Part shown: positions 16,451 through 26,054 of the stretch, in pieces
How positions within the stretch are numbered: position 1 is the stretch's first letter
How the letters are laid out: every line of letters starts with the position of its first letter
Assembly: GCA_036322835.1 (NCBI GenBank)
Contig: AP027304.1
Span: 1,984,001 to 2,048,000, forward strand
Direction: 5' to 3'
Origin: Tenuifilaceae bacterium CYCD
GTDB lineage: Bacteria; Bacteroidota; Bacteroidia; Bacteroidales; Tenuifilaceae
DNA: 64,000 bases
The notes under the pieces: generated by a model
What the model saw: only the letters and a program-made list of their open reading frames with translations
Database searches by the model: none
What the model was told of the DNA's origin: nothing
Translations under genes and position numbers: made by a program

Positions 16451-16455
16451 GAAAA

Positions 16456-16920
16456 ATGTCCTCATTCATTGGCGATTACGATTGCAAAGTTGACGAGAAG
16501 GGTCGCGTACTCTTCCCCTCAGCGCTGCGTAAGCAGATTACATCTGCTGCGCCCGATCGGTTCGTGGTGAAAAAGGATATTTATGAGGAGTGCTTGGTGC
16601 TTTTCCCTATGGAGGAATGGGAGCGCCAAAATGCCCTAATTCGCAAGAATACCAATCCTTACAACAAAGAGCACAACCAGTTCCTACGCGAGTTTTACCG
16701 TGGAACCGCCGAGGTATCGCTCGATGCTAGTGGACGTTTGCTTTTCTCCAAGCGCCTGCTCGAGATGGTTGGCATTGAAAAGGATGTGGTGTTTGCCGGA
16801 ATGAACGGCAAAATTGAGATTTGGGCAAAGAGTAAGTACGAAGGCGCACAAATGCCATCGGGCGATTTTGCAAGCCTGGCCGATAAGATTTTGGGATCAA
16901 CAATTATAAAGGATGAGTAA
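16456..16920 (+). CDS. mraZ: Transcriptional regulator MraZ
   Basis: A 154-residue protein with two SpoVT/AbrB-like halves: M-S-S-F-I-G-D-Y-D-C-K-V-D-E-K-G-R at the start, and V-S-L-D-A-S-G-R-L-L-F-S near residue 90. Each half carries the D-x-x-G-R loop that contacts DNA. MraZ forms rings that bind tandem repeats in its own promoter and tune the division and cell-wall cluster. Three such boxes lie 45-70 bases upstream. The start follows a perfect hairpin. The stop codon shares one base with the rsmH start. Confidence 0.95.
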   Translation: MSSFIGDYDCKVDEKGRVLFPSALRKQITSAAPDRFVVKKDIYEECLVLFPMEEWERQNALIRKNTNPYNKEHNQFLREFYRGTAEVSLDASGRLLFSKRLLEMVGIEKDVVFAGMNGKIEIWAKSKYEGAQMPSGDFASLADKILGSTIIKDE

Positions 16921-17819
16921 TGGCCTACCACGTACCAGTTTTGCTTGCCGAAAGCATAGAGGGTTTAAGCATTAAGCCCAACGGAACTTATGTAGACCTC
17001 ACCTTTGGTGGGGGTGGCCATTCCCGCCTTATTATGGAGAAACTTAACCGCCAGGGGCGGTTGTTTGCTTTTGACCAGGACGAGGATGCTCTGGCGAACG
17101 CAATAGACGACAAGCGCTTTATGCTTATCCGCAGCAATTTCAAGTATTTCCGAAATTTTCTCAGGTATCACGGCGTCGGTAAGGTGGATGGCATTCTGGC
17201 CGATTTGGGCGTGTCGTCGTTCCACTTGGATAGCCCCGAGCGTGGTTTCTCGTTTCGATTCGAGGGGCCGCTTGATATGCGTATGAATAGGCGCGCATCG
17301 CTTTCGGCTAAAACTGTGGTGAATAACTACGAGGCAGAAGATTTAATGAAGATTTTTAGGCTTTACGGCGAGTTGAACGAGGCTAAACGCTTTGCCAACG
17401 CAATTTGCCGCGAGCGTTCAAATAGGCCGATTGAAACTGTGGAGGATTTGGCCGAGTTACTTAAGCCGATGATTCCACAGAAGATTCAGAACAAAACTTT
17501 GGCTCAGGTTTTTCAGGCAATTCGCATTGAGGTAAACCACGAGTTGGATGTGCTAAAAAGTATGATTCTGAACGCGGAGAGGTGCTTGGTGAAGGACGGA
17601 CGATTGGTGATTATATCGTACCACTCGTTGGAGGACAGGTTGGTGAAGAACTATTTCCGCAACGGAAATTTTGAGGGCGACGATAATCCCGATTTTATGG
17701 GAAATCGCACAGTGCCTTTTGAACAGATTAACCGTAAGGTGATTGTGCCATCCAACGAGGAGTTGGAACGCAATAGCAGGGCGCGTAGCGCAAAACTTAG
17801 GATAGGAAGTAAACTATGA
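16920..17819 (+). CDS. rsmH: 16S rRNA (cytosine-1402 N4)-methyltransferase
   Basis: A 299-residue RsmH (MraW). It opens Y-H-V-P-V-L-L-A-E-S, and the SAM-binding loop is D-L-T-F-G-G-G-G-H-S near residue 30. Family blocks L-A-D-L-G-V-S-S-F-H-L-D and the C-terminal I-I-S-Y-H-S-L-E-D-R-L-V-K are present. It methylates C1402 of 16S rRNA at the P site. The length is normal, and it is translationally coupled to mraZ upstream (one-base overlap) and to the ftsL-like gene downstream (four-base overlap). Confidence 0.96.
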   Translation: MAYHVPVLLAESIEGLSIKPNGTYVDLTFGGGGHSRLIMEKLNRQGRLFAFDQDEDALANAIDDKRFMLIRSNFKYFRNFLRYHGVGKVDGILADLGVSSFHLDSPERGFSFRFEGPLDMRMNRRASLSAKTVVNNYEAEDLMKIFRLYGELNEAKRFANAICRERSNRPIETVEDLAELLKPMIPQKIQNKTLAQVFQAIRIEVNHELDVLKSMILNAERCLVKDGRLVIISYHSLEDRLVKNYFRNGNFEGDDNPDFMGNRTVPFEQINRKVIVPSNEELERNSRARSAKLRIGSKL

Positions 17820-18193
17820 GCGAGATCAGCGAGCAACCGGTTGAGTTTATCGAGGAGCAACCACCCAAATCCAAGGAAAACAAGAAGGGTTTTAAGGTGA
17901 AGGATTTCCTCAGTGGAAATATTCTCGCACACGAGAATATTTCGGCTCAACTACCCTACGTGCTGTTCTTGGTGTTCCTGGCTGTTATTTACATTGCAAA
18001 CCATTACCGGTACGACAAGTTGATGCGCGAGGATCAGAAGGTTAAAACTGAACTGAAAAACTTGCGAGCTGAATCAATTACAACTGCTGCTCAGTTGATG
18101 TTTATCAGCAAGCAATCGGAGGTGGTTAAACTGGTTGAGGAGAAAGGGCTGGAATTGAAAGAATCGACAGTTCCGCCGAAAAAGATAAAGTAG
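17816..18193 (+). CDS. ftsL: FtsL-like cell division protein
   Basis: A 125-residue bitopic membrane protein: an N-terminal cytoplasmic tail of about 45 residues rich in charge, one helix near 46-62 (L-P-Y-V-L-F-L-V-F-L-A-V-I-Y-I-A), then a predicted coiled coil through residue 115. Size, topology and position between rsmH and ftsI identify it as the FtsL of this cluster; sequence identity in this family is low. FtsL bridges FtsQ and FtsB to the FtsWI synthase at the septum. It starts four bases before the rsmH stop. Confidence 0.85.
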   Translation: MSEISEQPVEFIEEQPPKSKENKKGFKVKDFLSGNILAHENISAQLPYVLFLVFLAVIYIANHYRYDKLMREDQKVKTELKNLRAESITTAAQLMFISKQSEVVKLVEEKGLELKESTVPPKKIK

Positions 18194-18270
18194 GCAAACT
18201 CGAATATTGAATAAGGAATTCTGAATTAGTAATGATAAATTAAAAAAATAACTGAACCCAAAACGAAAAA

Positions 18271-18292
18271 CAATCAACGAACAACTATCAAC
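18271..18292 (-). repeat. GTTGATAGTTGTT-type spacer repeat (reverse orientation)
   Basis: The reverse complement reads GTTGATAGTTGTTCGTTGAT, matching the motif in the spacers at 20434, 20559, 24780 and 30820. It lies just before ftsI. Confidence 0.6.
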
Positions 18293-18300
18293 TAAGCAAA

Positions 18301-20421
18301 ATGTCGCTAAAAAAAGAAATATTAACCCGAATTGCAGTAGTGTACGTATTTTTCGTGCTGCTGGGGTTAGGCATTATTGCTAAAATTATCTACATACAGT
18401 TTGTTGAAGGCTACAAGTGGCGTGCAAAAGCCAAAGTTATTACCTACAAGGATATTATTGTTACTCCTAACCGTGGTGATATCTGTGCTACCGATGGTCG
18501 TGTGCTGGCAACATCAATCCCTTACTTTGATTTAAGGATGGATTTGCTTGCTGGTGGAGTTACCGATTCGGTTTTCAATGCAAATATTGATTCGTTGGCA
18601 ATTTGCTTATCGAACTTTTTTAAGGATAGGTCAAAGTATTCCTATAAATCTGAACTGACTAATGCCCGCCGTTTGGCAAAGAATAAGCGTTTTTACCCAG
18701 TTGCGCCACGCAAGGTGAATTACATAGAGTTGCAGCAGATCAAGAAATTTCCGTTGTTCCGCTTGGGCGAGAATAAGGGTGGCTTTATTCCGGTACAAAC
18801 CAACAAACGAATATTGCCTCATGCAACAATGGCAGCTCGCACCATTGGCACTGTAAACGAAGGAGGTGTTGCAGTGGGAGTAGAGGGTGCTTTCGATTAT
18901 GCCCTAAAAGGCAAGGCTGGGTTAAGGGTTCATCAGCGTATACCTGGTAATAGTTGGGTTGAGGTAAAAAGTATGGACCAGATTGATGCCGAGGATGGTG
19001 CCGATGTTATTACCACCATAGATGTAGCTCTTCAGGATGTTGCTGAGGCTGCATTAAGGAAACAACTGGATATGCACAACGCCGAGCACGGGTGTGCAAT
19101 TCTAATGGAGGTTGCAACTGGCGATATTAAAGCCATAGCCAATCTTAAGCGCGAAGATGATGGTTCGTACTCCGAGATGTATAACTATGCCATTGGTGAG
19201 AGTACAGAACCTGGATCAACAATGAAAATTCCAACCTTGGTTGCATTGCTTGAGGATGGTAGGATGAATTTGGATGATACAGTTAATACAGGTAACGGAA
19301 AATATAAGATATACGATAGAGTTATTGCAGACTCCAAGGAGGATGGGCATGGTAAGATTTCGGTGAAAGAGGTTTTTGAGGTGTCGTCGAATATTGGGGT
19401 GGTAAAATTGGTAAATAAGTACTATAAAGGTAGAGAGCGTGATTTTATTGATAGGATATATGCGATGAAGTTGAACCAGCCTTTGGATATCTCCATTCCG
19501 GGTGAGGTGTCTCCTTACATAAAGTATCCAGGCGAAAAGTACTGGTCGGGGATGTCTTTACCGATGATGAGTATCGGTTATGAGTTAAGGCTAACACCTA
19601 TACAAATCCTTACATTCTACAACGCTATTGCAAACAATGGCCGAATGGTTAAACCACGTTTGGTGAAATCGCTGGTACGCCACGGACAGGTTGTTCAGTC
19701 GTTTTCACCCGAGGTTATTTCGTCATCAATTTGTTCAAGGTCTACACTCCGCAAGGTGAAAGAAGTGCTTGAAGGAGTTGTAGAGAGAGGAACTGCGATG
19801 AATTTAAAAAATCCTCGATATAAAATTGCTGGAAAAACTGGAACTGCACAGGTTGCAAAGGGAGCAAAGGGCTACAAACACGGCGGAAGGGTAAGTTACT
19901 CTGCATCGTTTGCAGGTTATTTCCCTGCCGACGACCCCAAGTATTCCTGTATTGTGGTTGTAAACTCGCCCTCGAACAGTGTTTACTATGGGAACGTGGT
20001 TGCTGGACCAATCTTTAAGGAGATATCCGATAAGGTTTACGCCACTAGCCCTGAGTGGTTCCGCGAGGTTGACGATAGTGGAGATTTGAAAGAGATACCA
20101 CAGGCAAAATCGAGTAGCAGAGAGGCTTTATCAGAAGTGCTAGACGAATTGGATATTCCTTTCGAAAAGGTGGATAAAAAAGTCGATTGGGTTACCACTG
20201 AGCGCGATAGCCTTAAGGTTGAGTTGAAAAAAATGAACGTGTCAAAGAAAACTGTTCCAAACGTTGTTGGAATGGGAATAAAGGATGCTTTATTCTTGCT
20301 TGAAAATACTGGGTTAAGGGTGAAGTTTCAGGGCAGAGGCTCTGTGCGCTCACAATCCATTCAGGCAGGCACCAAAGCTGCTCCGGGAAGTACTGTGTTT
20401 TTGGAGATGAGTTTAGGTTAG
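18301..20421 (+). CDS. ftsI: Septal peptidoglycan transpeptidase FtsI (PBP with C-terminal PASTA domain)
   Basis: A 706-residue class B penicillin-binding protein. A single N-terminal membrane helix (about 9-30) is followed by the dimerisation domain. The transpeptidase domain has S-T-M-K at Ser306, S-S-N near residue 365 and K-T-G-T at Lys512. A single PASTA domain closes the protein (V-P-N-V-V-G-M-G-I-K-D-A at about 650 to the end), a feature of Bacteroidota and Gram-positive PBPs. Pairing with FtsW in the same cluster marks it as the septal transpeptidase. The spacer before it is about 107 bases and carries a repeat. Confidence 0.94.
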   Translation: MSLKKEILTRIAVVYVFFVLLGLGIIAKIIYIQFVEGYKWRAKAKVITYKDIIVTPNRGDICATDGRVLATSIPYFDLRMDLLAGGVTDSVFNANIDSLAICLSNFFKDRSKYSYKSELTNARRLAKNKRFYPVAPRKVNYIELQQIKKFPLFRLGENKGGFIPVQTNKRILPHATMAARTIGTVNEGGVAVGVEGAFDYALKGKAGLRVHQRIPGNSWVEVKSMDQIDAEDGADVITTIDVALQDVAEAALRKQLDMHNAEHGCAILMEVATGDIKAIANLKREDDGSYSEMYNYAIGESTEPGSTMKIPTLVALLEDGRMNLDDTVNTGNGKYKIYDRVIADSKEDGHGKISVKEVFEVSSNIGVVKLVNKYYKGRERDFIDRIYAMKLNQPLDISIPGEVSPYIKYPGEKYWSGMSLPMMSIGYELRLTPIQILTFYNAIANNGRMVKPRLVKSLVRHGQVVQSFSPEVISSSICSRSTLRKVKEVLEGVVERGTAMNLKNPRYKIAGKTGTAQVAKGAKGYKHGGRVSYSASFAGYFPADDPKYSCIVVVNSPSNSVYYGNVVAGPIFKEISDKVYATSPEWFREVDDSGDLKEIPQAKSSSREALSEVLDELDIPFEKVDKKVDWVTTERDSLKVELKKMNVSKKTVPNVVGMGIKDALFLLENTGLRVKFQGRGSVRSQSIQAGTKAAPGSTVFLEMSLG

Positions 20422-20433
20422 GAAGAGTGCAAG

Positions 20434-20462
20434 GTTGATAGTTGTTGGTTGATAGTTGATGG
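20434..20462 (+). repeat. GTTGATAGTTGTTGG-type spacer repeat
   Basis: A 29-base copy made of two GTTGATAGTTG units. It is nearly identical to the copy at 30820-30848 (one base differs). It occupies the ftsI-murE spacer. Confidence 0.7.
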
Positions 20463-20486
20463 TGAAGAGGAAGTTGTGGAAGGGTT

Positions 20487-20515
20487 TTGTCACCCTGAGC
20501 TTGTCGAAGGGTCTC
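20487..20515. repeat. Half-element palindromic repeat
   Basis: TTGTCACCCTGAGCTTGTCG with ACCCT / AGGGT arms, followed by TCTCG. It shares GAGCTTGTCGAAG with the element at 1936. Confidence 0.65.
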
Positions 20516-20558
20516 GTTTTGGAAGAGAGGTTTATTAAGTTTTAAGTAATAGAAGTTT

Positions 20559-20575
20559 GTTGATAGTTGTTGGTT
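20559..20575 (+). repeat. GTTGATAGTTGTTGG-type spacer repeat, short copy
   Basis: A 17-base copy of the spacer repeat, the second in the ftsI-murE spacer. Confidence 0.55.
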
Positions 20576-20697
20576 CATCGTGTAGAGAAAGAGAGTAGTT
20601 GTGGATGTTAACAAGTCACCCGTCACCTGTCCCCAAATCACAAACAACGAACAACAAAAAAAGTAAGAAGAAATACAGAGCGATATTTATAAAAACA

Positions 20698-22158
20698 ATG
20701 TTGATTACACTAAAAAACATACTACCAAAATCGCTCAAGTTCGATGCTGTTGGCGCGTTGGATGTTGAGGTGGCCGGTTTAACGTTCGATTCCAGAACGG
20801 TTGACCGCGGATTTTGCTTTTTTGCAATAAAGGGTACTCAGGTTGATGGTCACCAGTTCATTTCAACTGCCGTTGATAAAGGTGCTTCGGTGATAGTTTG
20901 CGAGCAGATGCCCGTAGAAACATCACCCAAAACAACCTACATCAAGGTTGAGGATGCATCGTATGCGTTGGGTCTGATGGCATCGGCATTCTACGGCAAT
21001 CCTTCGGAGAAGTTGAGGTTGGTAGGTGTTACTGGAACAAACGGAAAAACTACTACGGCTACATTGCTTTACAAGATGGCTGGATTGCTAGGCCATAAGT
21101 CGGGTTTGCTTTCAACCGTGGTAAACTACATTGGCGATACTGAAATTCCTGCCACACATACTACCCCTGACCAAATTCAACTTAACGCCTTCCTTGCTCG
21201 AATGGTAGCCGAGGGTTGCGAGTACTGCTTTATGGAGGTGAGCTCGCATTCAGTGGTGCAGAATCGTATTGCTGGGTTGATGTTCTGCGGTGGAATCTTC
21301 ACCAATATTACACACGACCATTTGGACTACCATAAAACCTTCGATGAGTACATCAAGGCTAAGAAACGCTTCTTCGATAACCTGCCTGCCGATGCTTTTG
21401 CAATCACAAACATCGACGATAGGAACGGAATGGTAATGCTCCAGAATACAAAGTCCAAGGTGGTAACCTACTCGTTACGCTCAATGGCCGATATGCGTTG
21501 CCGAATAGTGGAAAGCCATTTTGATGGCACTTTACTTAACCTTGATGGTGTTGAGGTTTGGACACGCTTAATTGGTGAGTTCAACGCATATAACCTTTTG
21601 GCTATCTATTCAACGCTTATCAACCTTGGATTCGACAAGAATGATATCCTTACCAAGTTAAGTGAGGTTACTGCCGTTTCGGGTAGGTTTGAGTATATCA
21701 AGTCGAATAGCGGCATTGTTGCGGTTGTGGATTACGCTCACACGCCCGATGCGTTGGTGAATGTAATTGAGACCATTAATAAAATAAAGGGAGATGATCA
21801 GCGACTCATAACCGTTGTGGGTGCTGGTGGAAATCGCGATAAAACCAAACGCCCAGTTATGGCAAAGGTTTCGGCTGAGATGAGCGATATGGTTATTTTA
21901 ACATCGGACAATCCACGCTTTGAGGAACCCGAGGATATTCTGAACGATATGAAGGCTGGGGTTGATATCACCTTAAGTCGTAAGGTTATTACTATTGTTG
22001 ACAGAAAAGAGGCAATCCGTACCGCTTGCCTAATGGCAAAAAAGGGCGATATAGTTCTGATAGCAGGTAAAGGACACGAAAACTATCAGGAAATAAAGGG
22101 TGTTAAGCACCATTTTGACGATAAGGAAATTGTAAGTGAAATATTTAATACGTTGTAG
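20698..22158 (+). CDS. murE: UDP-N-acetylmuramoyl-tripeptide synthetase (meso-DAP type)
   Basis: A 486-residue Mur ligase that adds the third stem-peptide residue. The P-loop is G-T-N-G-K-T-T-T near residue 110; E-V-S-S-H-S and the D-N-P-R motif at 404-407 are present. The D-N-P-R sequence is the established signature of meso-diaminopimelate specificity, so this organism should have DAP-type peptidoglycan. The frame is open upstream to 20599, but that part lies in spacer sequence; ATG 20698 gives the normal N terminus (M-L-I-T-L-K-N-I-L). mraY follows after two bases. Confidence 0.95.
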   Translation: MLITLKNILPKSLKFDAVGALDVEVAGLTFDSRTVDRGFCFFAIKGTQVDGHQFISTAVDKGASVIVCEQMPVETSPKTTYIKVEDASYALGLMASAFYGNPSEKLRLVGVTGTNGKTTTATLLYKMAGLLGHKSGLLSTVVNYIGDTEIPATHTTPDQIQLNAFLARMVAEGCEYCFMEVSSHSVVQNRIAGLMFCGGIFTNITHDHLDYHKTFDEYIKAKKRFFDNLPADAFAITNIDDRNGMVMLQNTKSKVVTYSLRSMADMRCRIVESHFDGTLLNLDGVEVWTRLIGEFNAYNLLAIYSTLINLGFDKNDILTKLSEVTAVSGRFEYIKSNSGIVAVVDYAHTPDALVNVIETINKIKGDDQRLITVVGAGGNRDKTKRPVMAKVSAEMSDMVILTSDNPRFEEPEDILNDMKAGVDITLSRKVITIVDRKEAIRTACLMAKKGDIVLIAGKGHENYQEIKGVKHHFDDKEIVSEIFNTL

Positions 22159-22160
22159 TT

Positions 22161-23414
22161 ATGCTGTACTATCTTGTTGAGTTTATTCAGAGGTATTTTG
22201 ATATTCCGGGTACAGGTCTTTTCAAGTATATCTCGTTCCGTTCGGCAATGGCCTTCATCTTCTCATTGGCTTTTGCGTTATTGGTTGGGAAAAAGATAAT
22301 CCGCTATTTGCAACGTTTACAGATTGGAGAGGAAATTCGCAACCTTGGCCTTGAAGGGCAAATGCAGAAGACAGGAACTCCAACAATGGGTGGTATCATT
22401 ATTCTTGCATCAACATTGCTGCCTGTGTTACTTTTTGCCGATTTGCTCAATATCTACATTGTTATAATGATCTTGGCTACTGTATGGCTAGGTATTGTTG
22501 GTTTTGCTGATGATTACATTAAAGTATTTAAGAAAAATAAAGAAGGGTTACAGGGTAAATTTAAAATTTTAGGTCAGGTATCGTTAGGTCTTTTTGTTGG
22601 TTTAACAATGTGGTTAAGTCCAAGTATTGTTATAAGACAGCCTGCACCAAAGGCAAGAGTGCAAACTCAGGTCGAAACGGTTGTTGCTTCAGAGTATAAT
22701 GGTGCTCAGCCCGTAAAGGTTCTTAAGAGCGAGAAAACAACCAAAACCTCCATCCCATTCTTCAAGAATAATGAGTTCGACTACTCGTATTTGAACCCAT
22801 TTAAGGGTGAGTGGCGCGACACTATCACTTGGTTAATCTTTATAGCGGTTGTAATTCTTATTATCACTGCGGTTTCCAATGGAGCAAACCTAACCGATGG
22901 ATTGGATGGATTGGCCACGGGCGTATCGGCGGTAATGGCTACTACGCTCGGAGTTTTTGCCTATTTATCGGGTAACGTTATCTACGCAGAGTACCTGAAT
23001 ATAATGTATATTCCACAATCGGGTGAGTTGGTGGTGTTTATGAGTGCATTTATTGGCGCTGCGGTTGGTTTCCTTTGGTACAACAGTTATCCAGCTCAAG
23101 TATTTATGGGCGATACAGGCAGTTTGACTATTGGTGGAATTATTGCTGTATTCGCAATTGTAGTTCGTAAGGAGTTGTTAATTCCTATCCTTTGCGGAAT
23201 ATTCTTGGTTGAGAATCTGTCGGTGGTAATGCAAGTTAGCTACTTTAAGTACACCAAGAAGAGGTACGGCGAGGGTCGCAGGATATTCCTGATGTCGCCA
23301 TTGCATCACCATTACCAGAAGAAGGGTTACCCAGAGCCAAAAATCGTAACACGATTCTGGATTGTGGCAATTCTGCTGGCAGTTATTACAGTGGTTACTC
23401 TTAAAATTCGATAA
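22161..23414 (+). CDS. mraY: Phospho-N-acetylmuramoyl-pentapeptide transferase
   Basis: A 417-residue, about ten-helix membrane enzyme that makes lipid I. Visible motifs are K-T-G-T-P-T-M-G-G, the A-D-D-Y pair in [19 protein letters not shown] and M-G-D-T-G-S-L, plus the H-H-H in P-L-H-H-H-Y-Q. It is longer than the roughly 360 residues of E. coli MraY because of an insertion of about 60 residues (about 155-215) between the second and third catalytic blocks. I recall such an insertion as common in Bacteroidota. Confidence 0.95.
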   Translation: MLYYLVEFIQRYFDIPGTGLFKYISFRSAMAFIFSLAFALLVGKKIIRYLQRLQIGEEIRNLGLEGQMQKTGTPTMGGIIILASTLLPVLLFADLLNIYIVIMILATVWLGIVGFADDYIKVFKKNKEGLQGKFKILGQVSLGLFVGLTMWLSPSIVIRQPAPKARVQTQVETVVASEYNGAQPVKVLKSEKTTKTSIPFFKNNEFDYSYLNPFKGEWRDTITWLIFIAVVILIITAVSNGANLTDGLDGLATGVSAVMATTLGVFAYLSGNVIYAEYLNIMYIPQSGELVVFMSAFIGAAVGFLWYNSYPAQVFMGDTGSLTIGGIIAVFAIVVRKELLIPILCGIFLVENLSVVMQVSYFKYTKKRYGEGRRIFLMSPLHHHYQKKGYPEPKIVTRFWIVAILLAVITVVTLKIR

Positions 23415-23434
23415 TCAAAATAAAAACAAATAGT

Positions 23435-24769
23435 ATGAAGCGAATAGTTATACTAGGTGGAGGCGAAAGTGGTGCTGGTGCGGCTGTGTTGGCTCACAAG
23501 CAGGGTTTTGATGTTTTTCTTTCCGATTCGTCGGCCATTAAGCCCCGCTACAAGGAGTGGCTCGATAAGTACAGCATTCGCTGGGAGGAGGGGCAGCACA
23601 CCGAGGAGTTAATCCTCAACGCCGATGAGGTGATTAAAAGCCCTGGTATTCCCGATAAAGCGCCTTTAATTGTGAAAATTTGCGAAAAAGCAATTCCAAT
23701 TATTTCGGAGATTGAGTTTGCTGGACGTTACACCAATGCCTACACGGTTTGTATAACGGGTAGCAACGGAAAAACCACCACCACTTCGCTTATATACCAT
23801 ATGATGCAGAAGGCAGGGTTGAACGTGGGTTTGGCTGGGAATATTGGTAATAGCTTTGCCTATCAGGTGGCTGAGAACAACTTCGATTACTACGTAATTG
23901 AGTTAAGCAGTTTTCAGCTCGATGGTGTTTACGAGTTCAAGCCCGATATCGCCATTTTGCTGAATATCACCCCCGACCATTTGGATCGGTACGATTATAA
24001 GATGCAGAACTACGTGGAATCTAAATTTCGTATCGCTAAAAATATTTCTGATGACGATTGCTTTATCTTCTGCTCCGACGATGCTGTGACCATTGAACAG
24101 CTTAAGCGCATTGTGCTAAGAGCACAGCAGTTGCCATTCTCCATCAGGAGTAAGGATAACCAAACGTCGTGGATTGAGAACGAGCATTTGTTCATTAATT
24201 ACAACGATAGTGATTTCTGTATGTCGATTAACGAACTGTCCTTAAAGGGCAAACATAATATTTATAACTCAATGGCAGCGGGAATTGCAGGCCATGTGTT
24301 GAATATTAGGAATGAGGTGATACGCGAGTCGCTTTCCGATTTTCAGGGTGTTGAGCATAGACTAGAGCCAGTTTTAACCATTAAGGGTGTTCGTTACATA
24401 AACGATTCTAAGGCAACCAACGTGAACTCAACTTGGTATGCGTTGGAGAGTATGGATACACCTGTGGTTTGGATTGTTGGCGGAACCGATAAGGGTAATG
24501 ATTATTCCGAGTTAATGGATTTAGTGAAGGTCAAAGTAAAGGCAATTGTTTGTCTTGGTGTCGATAATTCAAAGTTACATAAGGCCTTTGGTGATGTTAT
24601 CAGCATAATGATTGATACACGTTCTGCCCAGGAGGCAGTTCAGCAAGCGTATAAACTTGCAAGCCCTGGCGATGCTGTTCTTCTTTCGCCTGCCTGCGCT
24701 AGTTTCGACTTGTTTGATAACTACGAGGACCGCGGCCGTAAGTTTAAAGCAGCAGTTAGGGAATTGTAG
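23435..24769 (+). CDS. murD: UDP-N-acetylmuramoylalanine--D-glutamate ligase
   Basis: A 444-residue Mur ligase. The N-terminal nucleotide fold begins I-V-I-L-G-G-G-E-S-G-A-G, followed by the P-loop G-S-N-G-K-T-T-T-T near residue 110, the E-L-S-S-F-Q-L-D motif characteristic of MurD, N-I-T-P-D-H-L-D-R, and V-W-I-V-G-G-T-D-K-G-N-D in the C-terminal domain. It adds D-glutamate to UDP-MurNAc-L-Ala in the cytoplasm. The length is normal, and it lies 20 bases after mraY. Confidence 0.95.
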   Translation: MKRIVILGGGESGAGAAVLAHKQGFDVFLSDSSAIKPRYKEWLDKYSIRWEEGQHTEELILNADEVIKSPGIPDKAPLIVKICEKAIPIISEIEFAGRYTNAYTVCITGSNGKTTTTSLIYHMMQKAGLNVGLAGNIGNSFAYQVAENNFDYYVIELSSFQLDGVYEFKPDIAILLNITPDHLDRYDYKMQNYVESKFRIAKNISDDDCFIFCSDDAVTIEQLKRIVLRAQQLPFSIRSKDNQTSWIENEHLFINYNDSDFCMSINELSLKGKHNIYNSMAAGIAGHVLNIRNEVIRESLSDFQGVEHRLEPVLTIKGVRYINDSKATNVNSTWYALESMDTPVVWIVGGTDKGNDYSELMDLVKVKVKAIVCLGVDNSKLHKAFGDVISIMIDTRSAQEAVQQAYKLASPGDAVLLSPACASFDLFDNYEDRGRKFKAAVREL

Positions 24770-24779
24770 TAATTAGTTA

Positions 24780-24803
24780 GTTGTTCGTTGATAGTTGTTC
24801 GTG
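24780..24803 (+). repeat. GTTGTTCGTTGATAGTTG-type spacer repeat
   Basis: A copy of the spacer repeat in the murD-ftsW gap, followed at 24822 by a half-element palindrome. Confidence 0.6.
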
Positions 24804-24821
24804 AAGAAAGTAAGTAGAGGT

Positions 24822-24850
24822 TTGTCATCCCGAGTTTGTCGAGGGATCTC
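24822..24850. repeat. Half-element palindromic repeat
   Basis: TTGTCATCCCGAGTTTGTCG followed by AGGGATCTC, with ATCCC / GGGAT arms. It belongs to the family seen at 27152 and 1936. Confidence 0.65.
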
Positions 24851-24884
24851 TTCACTTCTCACGAATCACGTTAAATAAAAAGAT

Positions 24885-26054
24885 ATGTCAGGCGTATTTG
24901 GACGATATTTTAAAGGAGATAGAGTGATATGGACGGTAGTTATTATCCTATCGGCCGTATCGTTGTTGGCTGTTTACAGTTCAACAGGGTCGTTGGCGTA
25001 TCGGTTCCATGGTGGAAGTACAACCTACTTTTTAATAAAACAGTTGATTTTCTTAGGACTTGGACTTTCTATTGTGTTTGTTACGCATCTTATCAGTTAC
25101 AAGGTTTACTATCCGCTTTCTACTATTCTGCTTGGAATTTCGGTACCGTTGCTGCTTATAACGCTTGTTTTTGGAGCAACACTGAACCAAGCTTCTCGAT
25201 GGTTGGAGGTTCCGGGGCTCGGAATTACATTCCAAACATCGGACGTGGCCAAGCTGGCGCTGATAATGTATGTGTCAAAAATATTGTCGCAAAAACAAAA
25301 GGATATAAAGGATTTGCGTCAAGGCTTTGTGCCGTTGGTAATTCCAATCGGGTTGATTTGTATGCTTATTCTCCCAGCAAACTTCTCTACTGCAGCATTG
25401 CTTGGCTTGTCTTGCTGGATTATGATGTTTGTGGGCAGGGTAAACCTTAAGTATCTGCTTGGATTTACAGGTTTAGGAGTGCTGCTGCTTGGCGCATTTA
25501 TTGTGATTGCCTTGCAATTCAAGAATGTGGGTAGGGTTCACACTTGGATTAACCGTATCGAGAATTTTGCCAGTGGAGATAATGGCGAAGGGAACTATCA
25601 GGTGGAGCAATCAAAGATTGCCATTGCAACTGGCGGAATAATTGGAAAAGGCCCTGGGCGTTCAACCCAGCGTAATTTTCTACCACATCCATACTCGGAT
25701 TTCATCTTTGCAATTATTGTGGAGGAGTACGGATTATTAGGAGGCACAATAATTCTTGCATTATACCTGATATTGCTATTTAGGTCGGCATTAATTGTCA
25801 AGAATGCCAAACGAACGTTTCCGGCCTTTCTAGCCTTTGGGCTTGCAATGCTGATGGCGCTGCAGGCCTTGGTAAACATGATGGTTGCGGTAAATTTAAT
25901 TCCGGTTACCGGACAACCGTTGCCATTGGTTAGTATGGGAGGAACTTCGCTGTTTTTTTCAAGCGCAGCATTTGGTATTATATTAAGCATTACTAGATCA
26001 CAAAATAAAACTGAACTATTCGATGGAGAAGAACCAGTTGAAGATAATAATTAG
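24885..26054 (+). CDS. ftsW: Peptidoglycan glycosyltransferase FtsW (SEDS family)
   Basis: A 389-residue SEDS protein with about ten membrane helices. Conserved elements include the R-W-L segment (A-S-R-W-L-E-V-P-G), K-I-A-I-A-T-G-G-I-I-G-K-G-P-G, the P-H-P-Y-S-D-F-I-F-A-I-I-V-E-E-Y-G loop, and P-V-T-G-Q-P-L-P-L-V-S-M-G-G-T-S near the end. FtsW polymerises lipid II at the septum together with FtsI. The 3' end overlaps murG by 32 bases. Confidence 0.95.
   Translation: MSGVFGRYFKGDRVIWTVVIILSAVSLLAVYSSTGSLAYRFHGGSTTYFLIKQLIFLGLGLSIVFVTHLISYKVYYPLSTILLGISVPLLLITLVFGATLNQASRWLEVPGLGITFQTSDVAKLALIMYVSKILSQKQKDIKDLRQGFVPLVIPIGLICMLILPANFSTAALLGLSCWIMMFVGRVNLKYLLGFTGLGVLLLGAFIVIALQFKNVGRVHTWINRIENFASGDNGEGNYQVEQSKIAIATGGIIGKGPGRSTQRNFLPHPYSDFIFAIIVEEYGLLGGTIILALYLILLFRSALIVKNAKRTFPAFLAFGLAMLMALQALVNMMVAVNLIPVTGQPLPLVSMGGTSLFFSSAAFGIILSITRSQNKTELFDGEEPVEDNN

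Larger units (their letters stand above)
15754..16455. other. Divergent intergenic region between the GapN-like gene and mraZ
   Basis: About 700 bases without a believable gene. It holds a -7 box for the leftward gene, a terminator-like hairpin at 15951-15971, a -7 box at 16289-16296, three MraZ-type boxes at 16389-16413, and a hairpin abutting mraZ at 16431-16450. The 60-codon minus-strand frame at 15760-15942 has no recognisable features and I do not call it. Confidence 0.7.

Noticed and set aside
24929-25450. 173-codon frame inside ftsW in another frame
   Set aside because: ftsW is full length and intact in its own frame; the second frame shows no family features and no frameshift is needed.
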